A DNA stretch of 30,485 nt. Origin: Spirochaetaceae bacterium. GTDB lineage: Bacteria > Spirochaetota > Spirochaetia > SZUA-6 > Bin103. Below, one piece after another: positions 24,301 to 30,485 of this stretch (its first letter is position 1; every line of letters starts with the position of its first letter). The translations under genes and the position numbers were made by a program. Under the pieces are notes generated by a model. That model was not told the origin of the DNA and did no database searches. It saw only the letters and a program-made list of their open reading frames with translations. The DNA lies in the NCBI GenBank assembly GCA_028820215.1, contig JAPPKD010000161.1, forward strand, positions 1 through 30,485. The letters run 5' to 3'.

Positions 24301-27232
24301 ACCGCTGTCCATCGCTGCTCTGCACCATCGTGTTGCCATATCCGCCGACCGCCACGAACCGATCGCCGCTCCACGCGATGCTCGTGAGCTGACTCCCGTC
24401 GGCATGGCCGTCCGAGCCCTCCCAGCGGGCGCCGTCGCTGCTCTGCACGACCGTCCCGACGTCGCCGACCGCCACGAAGCGGTCCCCGGCCCAGATGACG
24501 TCGCGGAGCCAGTACGAGCCGTTCCGGGCGACTTCCCATCGGTCCCCGTCGGCGCTGTACACGATGACGCCGTCACGCCCGACCGCCGCGAAGCGCTCCC
24601 CGTTCCAGGCGACGCCGCTGAGCGTGCTCGAGGTGGCGCTGTCACTCGCATTCACCCAGCGGTCGCCATCGGCGCTGTGCGCGATCCTGCCGTTCTCGCC
24701 GACCGCCACGAATCGATCGCCGCTCCAGACAACGGCGTACAGCCCTTCGTCCCACGCGTGCGGCCCCGACCCGGCGTTGTCGCTGGCCTCCTGCCAGCGG
24801 ATGCCGTTGCTGCTGTGCACGATGGTGCTGCCCCACTCTCCGACCGCGACGAACAGCTCACCGTTCCACGCGACGTCGCGGAGACCATCGTCGGTGCCGG
24901 CACCGCGGACCGGCTCCCAGCGCACTCCGTCGCTGCTGTGGAGAATCGCGGCCTCGCCCACCACCACATAGCGATCGCCGTTCCAGGCAACGGCATCGAG
25001 CGTCGGCAGCAGATCGTCCTGACCGCTGTCGGTGGCCTCCTCCCACCGATCGCCGTCGCTGCTGTGGAAGATCGCACCGCCCGAGCCGACCGCCACCAGA
25101 CGGGTGCCGTTCCAGGCCACCCCATGGAACGCATGCAGGGAATGTGCGTCGGGCGCGTCCTCCCAGTGGTCTCCGTCGGTGCTGTACGCCGCGACGCTAT
25201 TGGTCCAGCCGCCCTTGACCGCTACGAAATGCGTACCCGTCCAGACGACGCTTCTGAGCGACGGCCACGTCGTGCCGCCGGCCGCCGGCTCCCACCGGTC
25301 ACCGTCGGTGCTGTGCATGATCGTGCCGTCATCCTCGCCGACTGCGACAAAGCGACCGTTGCCCCAGGTGACGTGGTCGAGCCGTTGCGAGGCCGCGCTG
25401 TCGCTCGCCGGCTCCCACCGGTCACCGTCGATGCTGTGCACGATCGTGCCCTCGTCTCCGACCGCCACGAACCGGCCGCCGCCCCAGGCCACGCCGCGGA
25501 GGAGCTCCTCCGTGGCGACCCGTGTCGCTTCGCGCCACCTCGTGCCGTCCGCGCTGTGCACGATGGTGCCGCCCCATCCGACGGCAACGTAGCGTTCACC
25601 GTTCCAGGCGACGTCGTAGAAGCTGCCATCCGGAACCTGCCCCGCCTTCTGCCACCGATCGCCGTCGCTGCTGTACGCGATGGCGTTCCATCCCACGGCC
25701 ACGAAGCGGCCGCCGCCCCAGACGACGCCCGAGAGTCCCTCCCGCGTGGCGCCCTGGCTCGCCTCCTGCCACCGGTCGCCGTCGGCGCTGTGCACGATCG
25801 TGCCGTCGTGTCCGACGGCGACGAAGCGTCCGTTACCCCAGGCGACGTCGACCAGGACCTGTCCGGTGGTGCCCGCCGCGGAAACGAAGCCCCCGCCCTG
25901 CCGCACCAGTCCCCACTCCATCGCGCCAGCGACCGCCGCCACGGCGTCCTGCGGGGCGCCCGTCGCCTCTGCGCGATCCGCCTCCGCGGTGGACTCGCCG
26001 GACTCCGGTGCAGCGTCGCCGACCGGCTCGGGCGGGCTCACCACTATGGTGCCGTTGTCGCCGACCGCGACGAAGCGCCTGCCATCCCAGATAACGTCGC
26101 TGAGACGGTCATCCGTCGCGCTGTCGGCTGCCCTCTCCCACGTGTCCCCGTCGGCGCTCTGCATGATCACGCCGCCTTTCCCCACGGCGACGAAACGACC
26201 GCCGCCCCAGGTGACTCCCTCCAGGTAGAAGAACTCAGGTACGGCGCGCGCTTCCTCCCAACGATCACCGTCGCTGCTGTAAAATGCGCCGGATCCGACG
26301 GCGACGAATCGCTCTCCGTTCCAGGCGACGCCTGCGAGCGAGTCCGAGTCGGGCGAGTAGCTCGCGCGCTCCCAGCGATCACCGTCGCTGCTGTGCACGA
26401 TCACCGAGGCGACGGGCAGACCGTCATCGACCATGACCCCGACGGCGACGAGACGGTCCCCGCCGCAGACGATGTCAAGGAGGATCGTCTGCGACGACGT
26501 CGCGGCGCCGGTTACCTCCTCCCAACGATTGCCGTCGCTGCTCCGTATGATCGCATCGCCCCACCCGACCGCGACGAACCGGTCCCCGCTCCACGCAACC
26601 CCGAAAGGAAGGAGATCCGACGACGGGTCGGCCGTATCGATCCAACGCCGCCCGTCGGTCGCCTTCCGCCAGCGAATGCCGTCGCGGCTGTGCACCGTGC
26701 CGCTGCCGCCGACGGCGACGAACCGGTCGCCGCCCCATGCTACGCCCTGGAACTGGCCCCAGAAGTCATCGACTCCGGCTTCTTCCCATGCTGCGCCGTC
26801 TCGGCCATGCAGGATCGTGGTGCCATCACCGACCGCGACGAGTCGGCCGTCGCCGTACGCGATCGCGTGCAGGTCCGGCATCGTCTCACTGCTGTCTTCC
26901 GCGAGCTCCCAAGCGACACCATCTCGACTGCGAAGGACGGCTCCGTCCCGGCCGAGGGCGACGAACCACTTACCACTCCAGGCGATGCTGCCGAGCAGAT
27001 CCCACGTCATCCGCCCAGACCGTTCCCAGCGCTCCCCGTCGCCGCTGTGCAGGATCGCCCCGCCCCACCCCACCGCGACGAAACGCGCCCCGCTCCATAC
27101 GACGTCCATGAGCCGTGTGTCGGCGGCGCCGTCGCTCGCGTGCGACCAGTCGATCCCGTCGCTGCTCCGCAGGATCACGCCGTCATCGCCGACCGCAACG
27201 AAGCCTGCGCCGTTCCAGGCGACGCTCTGCAC
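19607..27232 (-). CDS. Main open part of a giant secreted propeller protein (59 of 63 repeats)
   Basis: This open stretch of about 2541 codons continues, in the same frame, the signal-peptide-bearing fragment at 27263-27937. The two are separated only by a TGA (27263-27265) and ten further codons. I divided the combined protein (about 2776 residues) into five modules of 14, 14, 7, 14 and 14 repeats with consensus FVAVGxxGTIVHSxDGDRW. Acidic or Pro/Ala-rich linkers separate the modules. The first possible start after the stop is GTG 27230-27232, which has no ribosome site and would leave the protein without a signal peptide, so it is probably not a real start. If the TGA is real, this part is silent unless read through. 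If it is an error or a fresh mutation, the gene is one of the largest in the genome. Extracellular binding or adhesion is a guess from the propeller architecture. Confidence 0.8.
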   Translation of the reverse strand: MQSVAWNGAGFVAVGDDGVILRSSDGIDWSHASDGAADTRLMDVVWSGARFVAVGWGGAILHSGDGERWERSGRMTWDLLGSIAWSGKWFVALGRDGAVLRSRDGVAWELAEDSSETMPDLHAIAYGDGRLVAVGDGTTILHGRDGAAWEEAGVDDFWGQFQGVAWGGDRFVAVGGSGTVHSRDGIRWRKATDGRRWIDTADPSSDLLPFGVAWSGDRFVAVGWGDAIIRSSDGNRWEEVTGAATSSQTILLDIVCGGDRLVAVGVMVDDGLPVASVIVHSSDGDRWERASYSPDSDSLAGVAWNGERFVAVGSGAFYSSDGDRWEEARAVPEFFYLEGVTWGGGRFVAVGKGGVIMQSADGDTWERAADSATDDRLSDVIWDGRRFVAVGDNGTIVVSPPEPVGDAAPESGESTAEADRAEATGAPQDAVAAVAGAMEWGLVRQGGGFVSAAGTTGQVLVDVAWGNGRFVAVGHDGTIVHSADGDRWQEASQGATREGLSGVVWGGGRFVAVGWNAIAYSSDGDRWQKAGQVPDGSFYDVAWNGERYVAVGWGGTIVHSADGTRWREATRVATEELLRGVAWGGGRFVAVGDEGTIVHSIDGDRWEPASDSAASQRLDHVTWGNGRFVAVGEDDGTIMHSTDGDRWEPAAGGTTWPSLRSVVWTGTHFVAVKGGWTNSVAAYSTDGDHWEDAPDAHSLHAFHGVAWNGTRLVAVGSGGAIFHSSDGDRWEEATDSGQDDLLPTLDAVAWNGDRYVVVGEAAILHSSDGVRWEPVRGAGTDDGLRDVAWNGELFVAVGEWGSTIVHSSNGIRWQEASDNAGSGPHAWDEGLYAVVWSGDRFVAVGENGRIAHSADGDRWVNASDSATSSTLSGVAWNGERFAAVGRDGVIVYSADGDRWEVARNGSYWLRDVIWAGDRFVAVGDVGTVVQSSDGARWEGSDGHADGSQLTSIAWSGDRFVAVGGYGNTMVQSSDGQRWEVVRDRATADRLESVAWLGGRFIAVGWNGTIVTSPPVTVADGEPAPAPAPAETRSAAVPAEDPGPDRTEPVAGWRLVRSGGTFTTSRSSDPIALNDASWNGERYIAVGDEGTILHGVDGELWREARTSSTWDALRSVAWNGERFVAVGGAAIVHSPNGHRWQQASSSVEAHELNAVTAGDGRFVAVGGRGAVLYSSDGHRWMEASDSATSDTLAGVAWSGERYVAVGWDGAIVHSPDGDRWTSAAATATAGVSGLEAIAWNGERFVAVGFETLLHSADGDRWQEASDGTVAAGLYLSDVAWGGERFVAIGTGGATLSSSDGDRWERLEHGEAADAFFGVAWAGDRFLAVGKNATIVAGPYEAEVLSEDAPPKLDQAEAGALADDPVDGVADGQQVVASPAGVEWELLRAGGGFRTPSGATGASLNEVTWGEDRFVAVGDDGLIVHSTDGDRWQEADGSAHVGSEPLFSVVWGAGRFVGVGGSGTILYSDDGGHWIKAIDSSAGLLGITWGDHRFVAVGTSILYSDDGERWEEATDDGLAESEWLSGAAWSGQRFVAVGRNGAIVYSADGTRWSRASESAASVYLHSVAWNGERFVTVGDGGTILHSVDGDRWVRASERGSVGWSQLFSVVWSGERFVAVGSSGVIVHSTDGDRWQQATHPGTVLLSSVTWGGERFVAVGVDGAIVHSRDGKRWEQATGSPVHDVLPQLTAVAGSPDRLVAVGWRGTIVHSDAGDDWEAASHTAIDAVMPLSDVAWNGTRFVAVGWNASIVHSSDGDHWARARDSATRSALNGVAWSGERFVAIGAGGTIVYSGDGDRWHEARDSATSDDLRGVAWNGERFVAVGANGAIVHSSSGDQWKEASDGATSEDLRAVVWSGERFVAVGSYGTIVHSGDGDRWQWEFGITTSHQLSGVAWDGERFVAVGAGGTIVHSRDGDRWKAVADTGTGNELHGVAWDGRRFFVVGDNGTIVASRLQPDAAEGHDSRPATDAGVEWRLVRRGGGFTSPTGSTGAEINDAVWGGDRFVAVGRDGLIVHSEDGDRWERAAESANEDYLRCVESNGQRFVAIGINGAVVRSRDGDHWEAATDRLNFASDLAWGAGRFVAVGYKGAIVHSRDGDRWREAADSATSASLYGVVWGAGRFVAVGEDGTIVHSTDGSRWTVASDSGTSEFLESVAWNGELFVAVAPDRVVYSRDGDRWRLADQIDELGSVDLRDVTWSGERFVAVGWRGTIAYSSDGARWHRAGDSATSQDLGSVAASGTHLVSFGSAGAIVRSNDGDRWREATASDDTLPGISAVVWNGRRFLALVGDGTFLHSSDGELWEEGDDTTWDYLTSVTWNGDRLVAVGFGSILHSSDGDRWQAARDRATDTNLEGVAASGERFVAVGRGGTIVHSGDGDRWVQATDPATSAATILFDVEWGEDRFVAVGGRDFDSRNPTILYSEDGDRWHVASVPAVSGWIEYSGVVWGDGRFVAVGNGETVHSRDGVEWEVASFIPEYSFLSEIAWGDGRFIAVGADGMIMHSLDGSSWERADSATFDWLSDVAWNGERFVAVGHNGTIVVSP
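21384..23089 (-). repeat. Propeller module D of the giant protein (14 repeats)
   Basis: The module runs from the header WELLRAGGGFRTPSG to NGTIVASR. I counted 14 repeats. Repeats 9-13 are the most uniform in both proteins, each 40 codons long. Confidence 0.75.
23221..24079 (-). repeat. Propeller module C of the giant protein (7 repeats)
   Basis: The module runs from the header WRLVRSGGTFTTSRS to NATIVAGP. I counted seven repeats, half the size of all other modules. It is flanked by the two longest linkers, both rich in Ala, Pro, Asp and Glu. Confidence 0.75.
24190..25921 (-). repeat. Propeller module B of the giant protein (14 repeats)
   Basis: The module runs from the header WGLVRQGGGFVSAAG to NGTIVTSP. 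I counted 14 repeats. Confidence 0.75.
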
Positions 27233-27772
27233 GTCGACCGACGTCGGCGCGTTCGCCGCCGCTCACCTGTCTCCGTCACCGCTGTGCAGGATCGTTCCGC
27301 CGTTCCCGACCGCGACGAAACGTGAATTTCCCCAGGCCACGCCGTTCAGCCACTCGGTCGTGGGACGGACGCTCGCCAGCTCCCAGCGATCGCCGTCGCG
27401 GCTGTGCACGACCGCGCCGTCCCATCCCACCGCCACGAACGCGTCGCCGCTCCAGACGACGCTCTGCAGGCTGCCGGAGGTCTCGACGTGACGCGCCCTC
27501 ACCCAACGGTCGCCGTCGCTGCTGCGCACCACCGCGCCGCTCGGCCCGACCGCGACGAAGTGCGTTCCACTCCAGGCAACGCCTTCAAGCCACTGCGACG
27601 TGCCGCTGTGAGTGGCGTTCCGCCACCGGTCACCGTCGCGGCTGTGCACGATCGTGCCGTGCCGGCCGACCGCGACGAATCGCCCGGCGCCCCACGCGAT
27701 GTCGTTCCCGACGACGCCGGTACGACCGGTCGGCGACGTGAAGCCGCCGCCTTGTCGAACCAGACGCCACTC
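26034..27772 (-). repeat. Propeller module A of the giant protein (14 repeats, spans the TGA)
   Basis: The module runs from the header WRLVRQGGGFTSPTG to NGTIVVSP. Four repeats lie before the TGA and ten after it, 14 in total. Repeat 11 has an insertion (VMVDDGLPVAS). Confidence 0.75.
27263..27265 (-). other. In-frame TGA in place of an invariant Trp codon
   Basis: The codon order around this point reads GDGDR-TGA-AAANAP. In almost every other repeat GDR is followed by Trp (TGG), so TGA differs from expectation by one base (T instead of C at plus-strand 27263). The frame before and after is the same. It may be a nonsense mutation, a sequencing or assembly error, or a read-through site. Confidence 0.85.
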
Positions 27773-27937
27773 CAACCCCGCGCCGGCGACGGACGGAGTG
27801 TCCTGGACCGGCGCGATGTCTCCCGGCCCGCACTGAAGGACCGGTGCGCCCTGCGCTCCCCAGCAGGAGATGAGCGCGATCGCACCCGCCAGCAGAGCCC
27901 GGCCGCCGGTCCCTGCCGTGCGATCTGGTCGCTTCAT
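27263..27937 (-). CDS. N-terminal fragment of the giant propeller protein (signal peptide plus 4 repeats)
   Basis: This fragment encodes about 224 residues. The start is taken as ATG 27935-27937 because GGAGG (27943-27947) lies five bases upstream; an ATG at 27947-27949 overlaps that site and would add four residues. The N-terminus has Lys/Arg residues and a hydrophobic ALLAGAIALISC stretch. LISC fits a lipobox, so the protein could be a lipoprotein. Cleavage after AQG by signal peptidase I is the alternative. An acidic spacer leads to the header WRLVRQGGGFTSPTG and four repeats, and the frame stops at the TGA inside GDGDR(W). It is the authentic 5' end of the gene continued at 19607-27232. 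Confidence 0.8.
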   Translation of the reverse strand: MKRPDRTAGTGGRALLAGAIALISCWGAQGAPVLQCGPGDIAPVQDTPSVAGAGLEWRLVRQGGGFTSPTGRTGVVGNDIAWGAGRFVAVGRHGTIVHSRDGDRWRNATHSGTSQWLEGVAWSGTHFVAVGPSGAVVRSSDGDRWVRARHVETSGSLQSVVWSGDAFVAVGWDGAVVHSRDGDRWELASVRPTTEWLNGVAWGNSRFVAVGNGGTILHSGDGDR

Positions 27938-27988
27938 ACGGTCCTCCATCGCCTGCTCCGCGGGCTCATGGGATCGGTGCTGTCGACG

Positions 27989-28147
27989 TCAACCGAGCCG
28001 GCCCCTATGGACCAGTCGCCACGTGTTTCCCGCGTCGCGTTCGGTCCCCGGCAACTCCTGCGGCATAGCTTGGGCGACCACAAGGATCAGGGACACCGCC
28101 AGGCAACTGCGGAACCCGACGCGGATGGGCAAGCTGGATCGACTCAT
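27989..28147 (-). pseudogene. Vestigial 5' end of a third propeller paralogue
   Basis: Fifty-two codons from ATG 28145-28147 encode a typical signal peptide (MSRSSLPIRVGF, hydrophobic CLAVSLILVVAQA with a cleavage site after AQA). A short acidic spacer follows, then NTWRLVHRG, the same header that opens every propeller module of the two downstream genes. The frame then stops (TGA at 27989-27991) before any repeat, 51 bases ahead of the giant gene. It looks like the surviving start of a third family member whose repeats were lost, perhaps by recombination. A real short secreted peptide is the alternative. It fills most of the 236-base gap between the sulfatase and the giant gene. Confidence 0.5.
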
Positions 28148-28185
28148 GCCGCAGACTGTCTCTTCGCAGATGGCATCGGGACGTG

Positions 28186-29697
28186 TCAGAACAACGGTCG
28201 TTCTCCCGGGCGGCTGGCGGAGCGGATGAGGGCAACCCGGTCCTGGTGGGCGCGCACCTGCGCGTCGACGACGGCCGGATCCCAGTGGGCGAGCAAGGCG
28301 TCGCGCAACTCCGCCTCGATGTCCGCGACGTCCGGGTCTCCGGCGCGGTTGTGGAACTCGCCCGGATCCTGCAGCAGGTCGAAGAGCTCCGCCTCGGGAT
28401 CGTCCCCGCCGGACAGGCAGAGCTTCCAGGGGCCGCGGCGCAGCATGGCCCGCGGGCGGTCGGTGCCGTGCGCGGTGTGCTCGGCGAACGCCTCGTCGGG
28501 CCAGGCGCGGATCGCCTCGGCCGAGCCGTCGATCAAGCCGGCGAGGCTGTGGCCGTCCAGCTCCAGCCCCGGTCCGGCCGCCCCGGCGGCGTCCACCAGC
28601 GTGGCGGTCACGTCGACCAGCGACGTGCACGCGGGGATCCTCTCGCCTGCCACGCCGCGCCCCGGCCAGCGGATCTGCAGCGGCACGCGCGCCGACTGCT
28701 CGTAGAACGACATCTTGCGCCAGAGCCCGTGCTCGCCGAGCAGCTCGCCGTGGTCGCTGGTGTGCACGACGATGGTGTTGTCGGCCAGCCCGGTCCGGTC
28801 CAGGACGTCGAGCAAGGCTTCGAGCTTGCTGTCGGCGTAGCTCACCAGCCCGTAGTAGGCGGCGCGGGCGCGGCGCACCTGGTCGTCGGTGTGCCCGTGG
28901 AAACCGAATGCGCGGCGCAGCCGTTGCGATGCCGGCGACAGCTCCTGCGGGTGGCCCGCCGGCAGCTCGGGAAGGTCGGCGTGCTCGGGGAAGTACTGCG
29001 AGAAGAACGGCTCCGGCACCACGAACGGGTAGTGCGGTGCGATCAGGCCGACGCACAGGGCGAACGGCGCATCGGCGCCCTCGCGCGTGTGCAGATACTC
29101 GATCGCGCGCTCCACGGCGAGGTCGTCCGCCTCGATCTCCGGGGTCGTGCCGGGGCCGGTTTCCACCGGCTGCTCCATGGGAGCATCGGCGTCGATCTCC
29201 GCTCCGAAGCGGCGGCCGTGCTCGGGCACCCTCGACCCGGTGCGCGTCACTCCGGACCAGGGCTCGGCCGCCTCGGGGACGCCTTCCGCCCACCGGTACA
29301 CCGGATGCACGAGATCGGCGTGCAGGTCGACGGCGAGCTGGCGCTCGAAGCCGTGCAGCCGGTCCGGGCCGATCAGGTGCATCTTGCCGGACAGCACCGC
29401 CTCGTAGCCCTGCGCGCGCAGCAGGTAGGGCCACGTGACCGCGTCCACGGGCAGCGCCGTGGAGTTGTCCCAGCCGCCGCAGCGGTGGGTGTAGCGGCCG
29501 GTCATGAACGACAGCCGCGACGGCACGCACAGCGGATTGTTGCAGTAGGCGGCGTCGAACGTGACACCCTCGCGCGCCAGCCGGTCCATGCCCGGCGTGG
29601 CGATGAAAGGATGGCCGTAGGTGCCGGCGAACTGCGCCGCGTGCTCGTCGGTCATGAGGATCAGGATGTTCGGCCGCCCGCCGTTGCGGTCGCTCAC
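28186..29697 (-). CDS. Type I formylglycine-dependent sulfatase
   Basis: This 503-residue alkaline-phosphatase-superfamily sulfatase hydrolyses sulfate esters, probably on a carbohydrate. The N-terminal strand RPNILILMTDEH carries metal-binding D17. The activation motif is CVPSR (C57-R61), where Cys is converted to formylglycine, followed by SFMTGRY. Later signatures are SGKMHLIGP and HTSDHGELLGEHGLWRKMSFYEQSARVPL, with metal and sulfate ligands. No signal peptide is visible, so it is predicted to be cytoplasmic, acting on imported substrate. The start is GTG 29695-29697, overlapping the SDR stop codon by two bases of the shared GTGA, which indicates translational coupling. A maturase for the Cys is not in this window. 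Confidence 0.92.
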   Translation of the reverse strand: MSDRNGGRPNILILMTDEHAAQFAGTYGHPFIATPGMDRLAREGVTFDAAYCNNPLCVPSRLSFMTGRYTHRCGGWDNSTALPVDAVTWPYLLRAQGYEAVLSGKMHLIGPDRLHGFERQLAVDLHADLVHPVYRWAEGVPEAAEPWSGVTRTGSRVPEHGRRFGAEIDADAPMEQPVETGPGTTPEIEADDLAVERAIEYLHTREGADAPFALCVGLIAPHYPFVVPEPFFSQYFPEHADLPELPAGHPQELSPASQRLRRAFGFHGHTDDQVRRARAAYYGLVSYADSKLEALLDVLDRTGLADNTIVVHTSDHGELLGEHGLWRKMSFYEQSARVPLQIRWPGRGVAGERIPACTSLVDVTATLVDAAGAAGPGLELDGHSLAGLIDGSAEAIRAWPDEAFAEHTAHGTDRPRAMLRRGPWKLCLSGGDDPEAELFDLLQDPGEFHNRAGDPDVADIEAELRDALLAHWDPAVVDAQVRAHQDRVALIRSASRPGERPLF

Positions 29698-30431
29698 GGC
29701 TTGCCTCCGGCCACGCGGACGTTCGCGCAGGCGACGTAGCTCGCCGCCGGCGACAGCAGCCAGACGATCGCCTCGGCCACCTCCTCCGGCTCGCCCGCGC
29801 GGCGGGCCGGCACGACCTGCGCTCCCCGCTCCAGGGCGCCCGGATGGGGCATGGAAGTGCGGATGGGGCCGGGGCTTACGGTGTTGACGCGCACGCCCTC
29901 GGCCATCACCTCCTGCGCCAGGCCGATGCCGAAGCTGGTCACGGCTCCCTTGGTGGCCGCATAGTGGACGGCGACCCCAGGCTCGCCGACGTACGAGGCT
30001 CCCGAGGAGACATTCACGATCGCGCCGCCCGTGCCACCGTGCTCGGTCGACATGCGCCGCAGCGCCTGCTGGGTGCAATGCACGACGCCCATCACGTTGA
30101 CCTGCAGCAGGCGCTCCATGTCCGCGGGATCCAGGTCGATCACGCGGGTCCTCGGCCCTATCATGGCCGCATTGTTGACCAGCGCCGTGACCGGGCCGAG
30201 CTCGCCGTCCACGGTGGCGAACATCTCCGCGACCTCGTCGGCCCGGCCGACGTCGGCGTACACGGCGATGGCGCGTCCGCCGGCTGCCTCGATCTCCGCG
30301 CACAGCTCGCGCGCCGGCTCGGGCTCGGTCCGATAGTTCACGCACACGCGGTAGCCGCGCTCACCCAGCAGGCGCGCGGTCGCGGCGCCGATCCCGCGGC
30401 TGGCTCCGGTTACGATGGCGACGTCGGCCAC
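29694..30431 (-). CDS. Short-chain dehydrogenase/reductase (FabG-like)
   Basis: This 245-residue classical SDR is an NAD(P)H-dependent oxidoreductase of unknown substrate. The nucleotide-binding TGASRGIG is at 8-15 and NNAA at 86-89. The catalytic tetrad is N112, S142/S143, Y157 and K161 (HYAATKG). A VNTVSPGPIRT loop follows. The length is normal. The C-terminus YVACANVRVAGGKP matches the common YVTGxxxxVxGG end of FabG-like proteins. The start is GTG 30429-30431, with GGGAGG about nine bases upstream. The gene overlaps the sulfatase start (GTGA), so the two form one operon, possibly for catabolism of a sulfated sugar. Confidence 0.92.
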   Translation of the reverse strand: MADVAIVTGASRGIGAATARLLGERGYRVCVNYRTEPEPARELCAEIEAAGGRAIAVYADVGRADEVAEMFATVDGELGPVTALVNNAAMIGPRTRVIDLDPADMERLLQVNVMGVVHCTQQALRRMSTEHGGTGGAIVNVSSGASYVGEPGVAVHYAATKGAVTSFGIGLAQEVMAEGVRVNTVSPGPIRTSMPHPGALERGAQVVPARRAGEPEEVAEAIVWLLSPAASYVACANVRVAGGKP

Positions 30432-30473
30432 GCTGCAAACCTCCCGCCCGGCGGTGCTCCACCAGGTGGTCCG

Positions 30474-30479
30474 AGCATA
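30474..30479 (-). promoter_or_regulatory. Candidate -10 box (TATGCT) for the SDR-sulfatase operon
   Basis: On the minus strand TATGCT, in the context GCGCTATGCTCGG, lies about 43 bases before the SDR start. It resembles the element before aroK (CGCTATGATCCG). The -35 region would fall outside or at the edge of the window. Confidence 0.3.
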
Positions 30480-30485
30480 GCGCGC

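Noticed and set aside
27263..27265. TGA read as Trp through a variant genetic code
   Set aside because: TGA is the terminal stop of several complete genes in this window (aminotransferase, PIN toxin, PhyH copies, the giant gene itself), so general reassignment does not fit.
16338..27325. Long open frames on the plus strand across the giant propeller genes (for example 16338-18974, 19577-21937, 24404-27325)
   Set aside because: They are antisense readings of the repeats: their proteins repeat every 40 residues (AVHDRAV, DRDEALAVPG) in step with the minus-strand repeats. They lack ribosome sites or domains. High GC content and the repeated codon pattern remove stops from the antisense frame.
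15813..27937. Regularly spaced DNA repeats resembling a repeat array such as CRISPR
   Set aside because: The period is about 120 bases, the units are imperfect and fully coding, and there are no spacers or cas genes. It is a protein repeat.
29698..30345. Upstream extension of the sulfatase frame to 30345
   Set aside because: The extra N-terminus is Arg-rich and out of frame with the SDR gene that covers the same bases. The sulfatase fold begins right after GTG 29695-29697.

Overview
This is a GC-rich bacterial window carrying about fifteen genes and no rRNA, tRNA, CRISPR array or insertion sequence that I could see. The gene content is an LplB/YtcP/LipO-type sugar ABC transporter, several phytanoyl-CoA dioxygenase-like (PhyH) enzymes, a sulfatase, an FG-GAP protein, a BNR-type sialidase-like protein and very large secreted repeat proteins. 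This mix resembles free-living or host-associated marine lineages such as high-GC Spirochaetota or Latescibacterota-like groups. That placement is inference from gene content only. TGA is used as an ordinary stop codon by several genes here.

Layout. (a) 20-4709, minus strand: an ABC transporter operon in the order permease, permease, solute-binding protein, ending in strong hairpins, then a damaged GH127-like gene. (b) 4830-6707, plus strand: an unrecognised barrel-like protein and a PhyH-fold protein whose usual metal-binding Asp is Gly. (c) 6679-13309: three convergent pairs with almost no space between them, mixing an FG-GAP protein, a class III aminotransferase, a sialidase-like protein, a PhyH enzyme and shikimate kinase. 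(d) 13415-14152: a Phd/YefM-PIN toxin-antitoxin pair in which the toxin lacks its first catalytic Asp. (e) 14176-15806: two tandem, closely related PhyH genes. (f) 15813-27937, minus strand: two giant tandem genes for secreted beta-propeller proteins. (g) 27989-28147: a vestige of a third such gene. (h) 28186-30431, minus strand: an SDR oxidoreductase overlapping a type I sulfatase.

The most unusual content is region (f). I divided the two proteins by eye into about 40-residue repeats (consensus core FVAVGxxGTIVHSxDGDRW). They form seven modules containing 14, 14, 7, 14 and 14 repeats (upstream gene) and 14 and 14 repeats (downstream gene). Every module is a multiple of seven, 91 repeats in all. 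Each module opens with a WRLVRxGGGF-like header and closes with a repeat cut short after NGTIVVSP, which suggests velcro-type closure of seven-bladed propellers or pairs of them. The upstream gene is interrupted by one in-frame TGA exactly where a repeat-invariant Trp (TGG) belongs. The count of 14 for its first module only works if that stop is read through.

No stretch longer than about 300 bases lacks a gene. The longest gap, 27950-28185, holds the paralogue vestige. Functional links between the blocks are weak. The transporter, glycosidase remnant, sulfatase, SDR and sialidase-like genes suggest use of complex or sulfated carbohydrates, and the PhyH cluster suggests oxidative tailoring of unknown small molecules.
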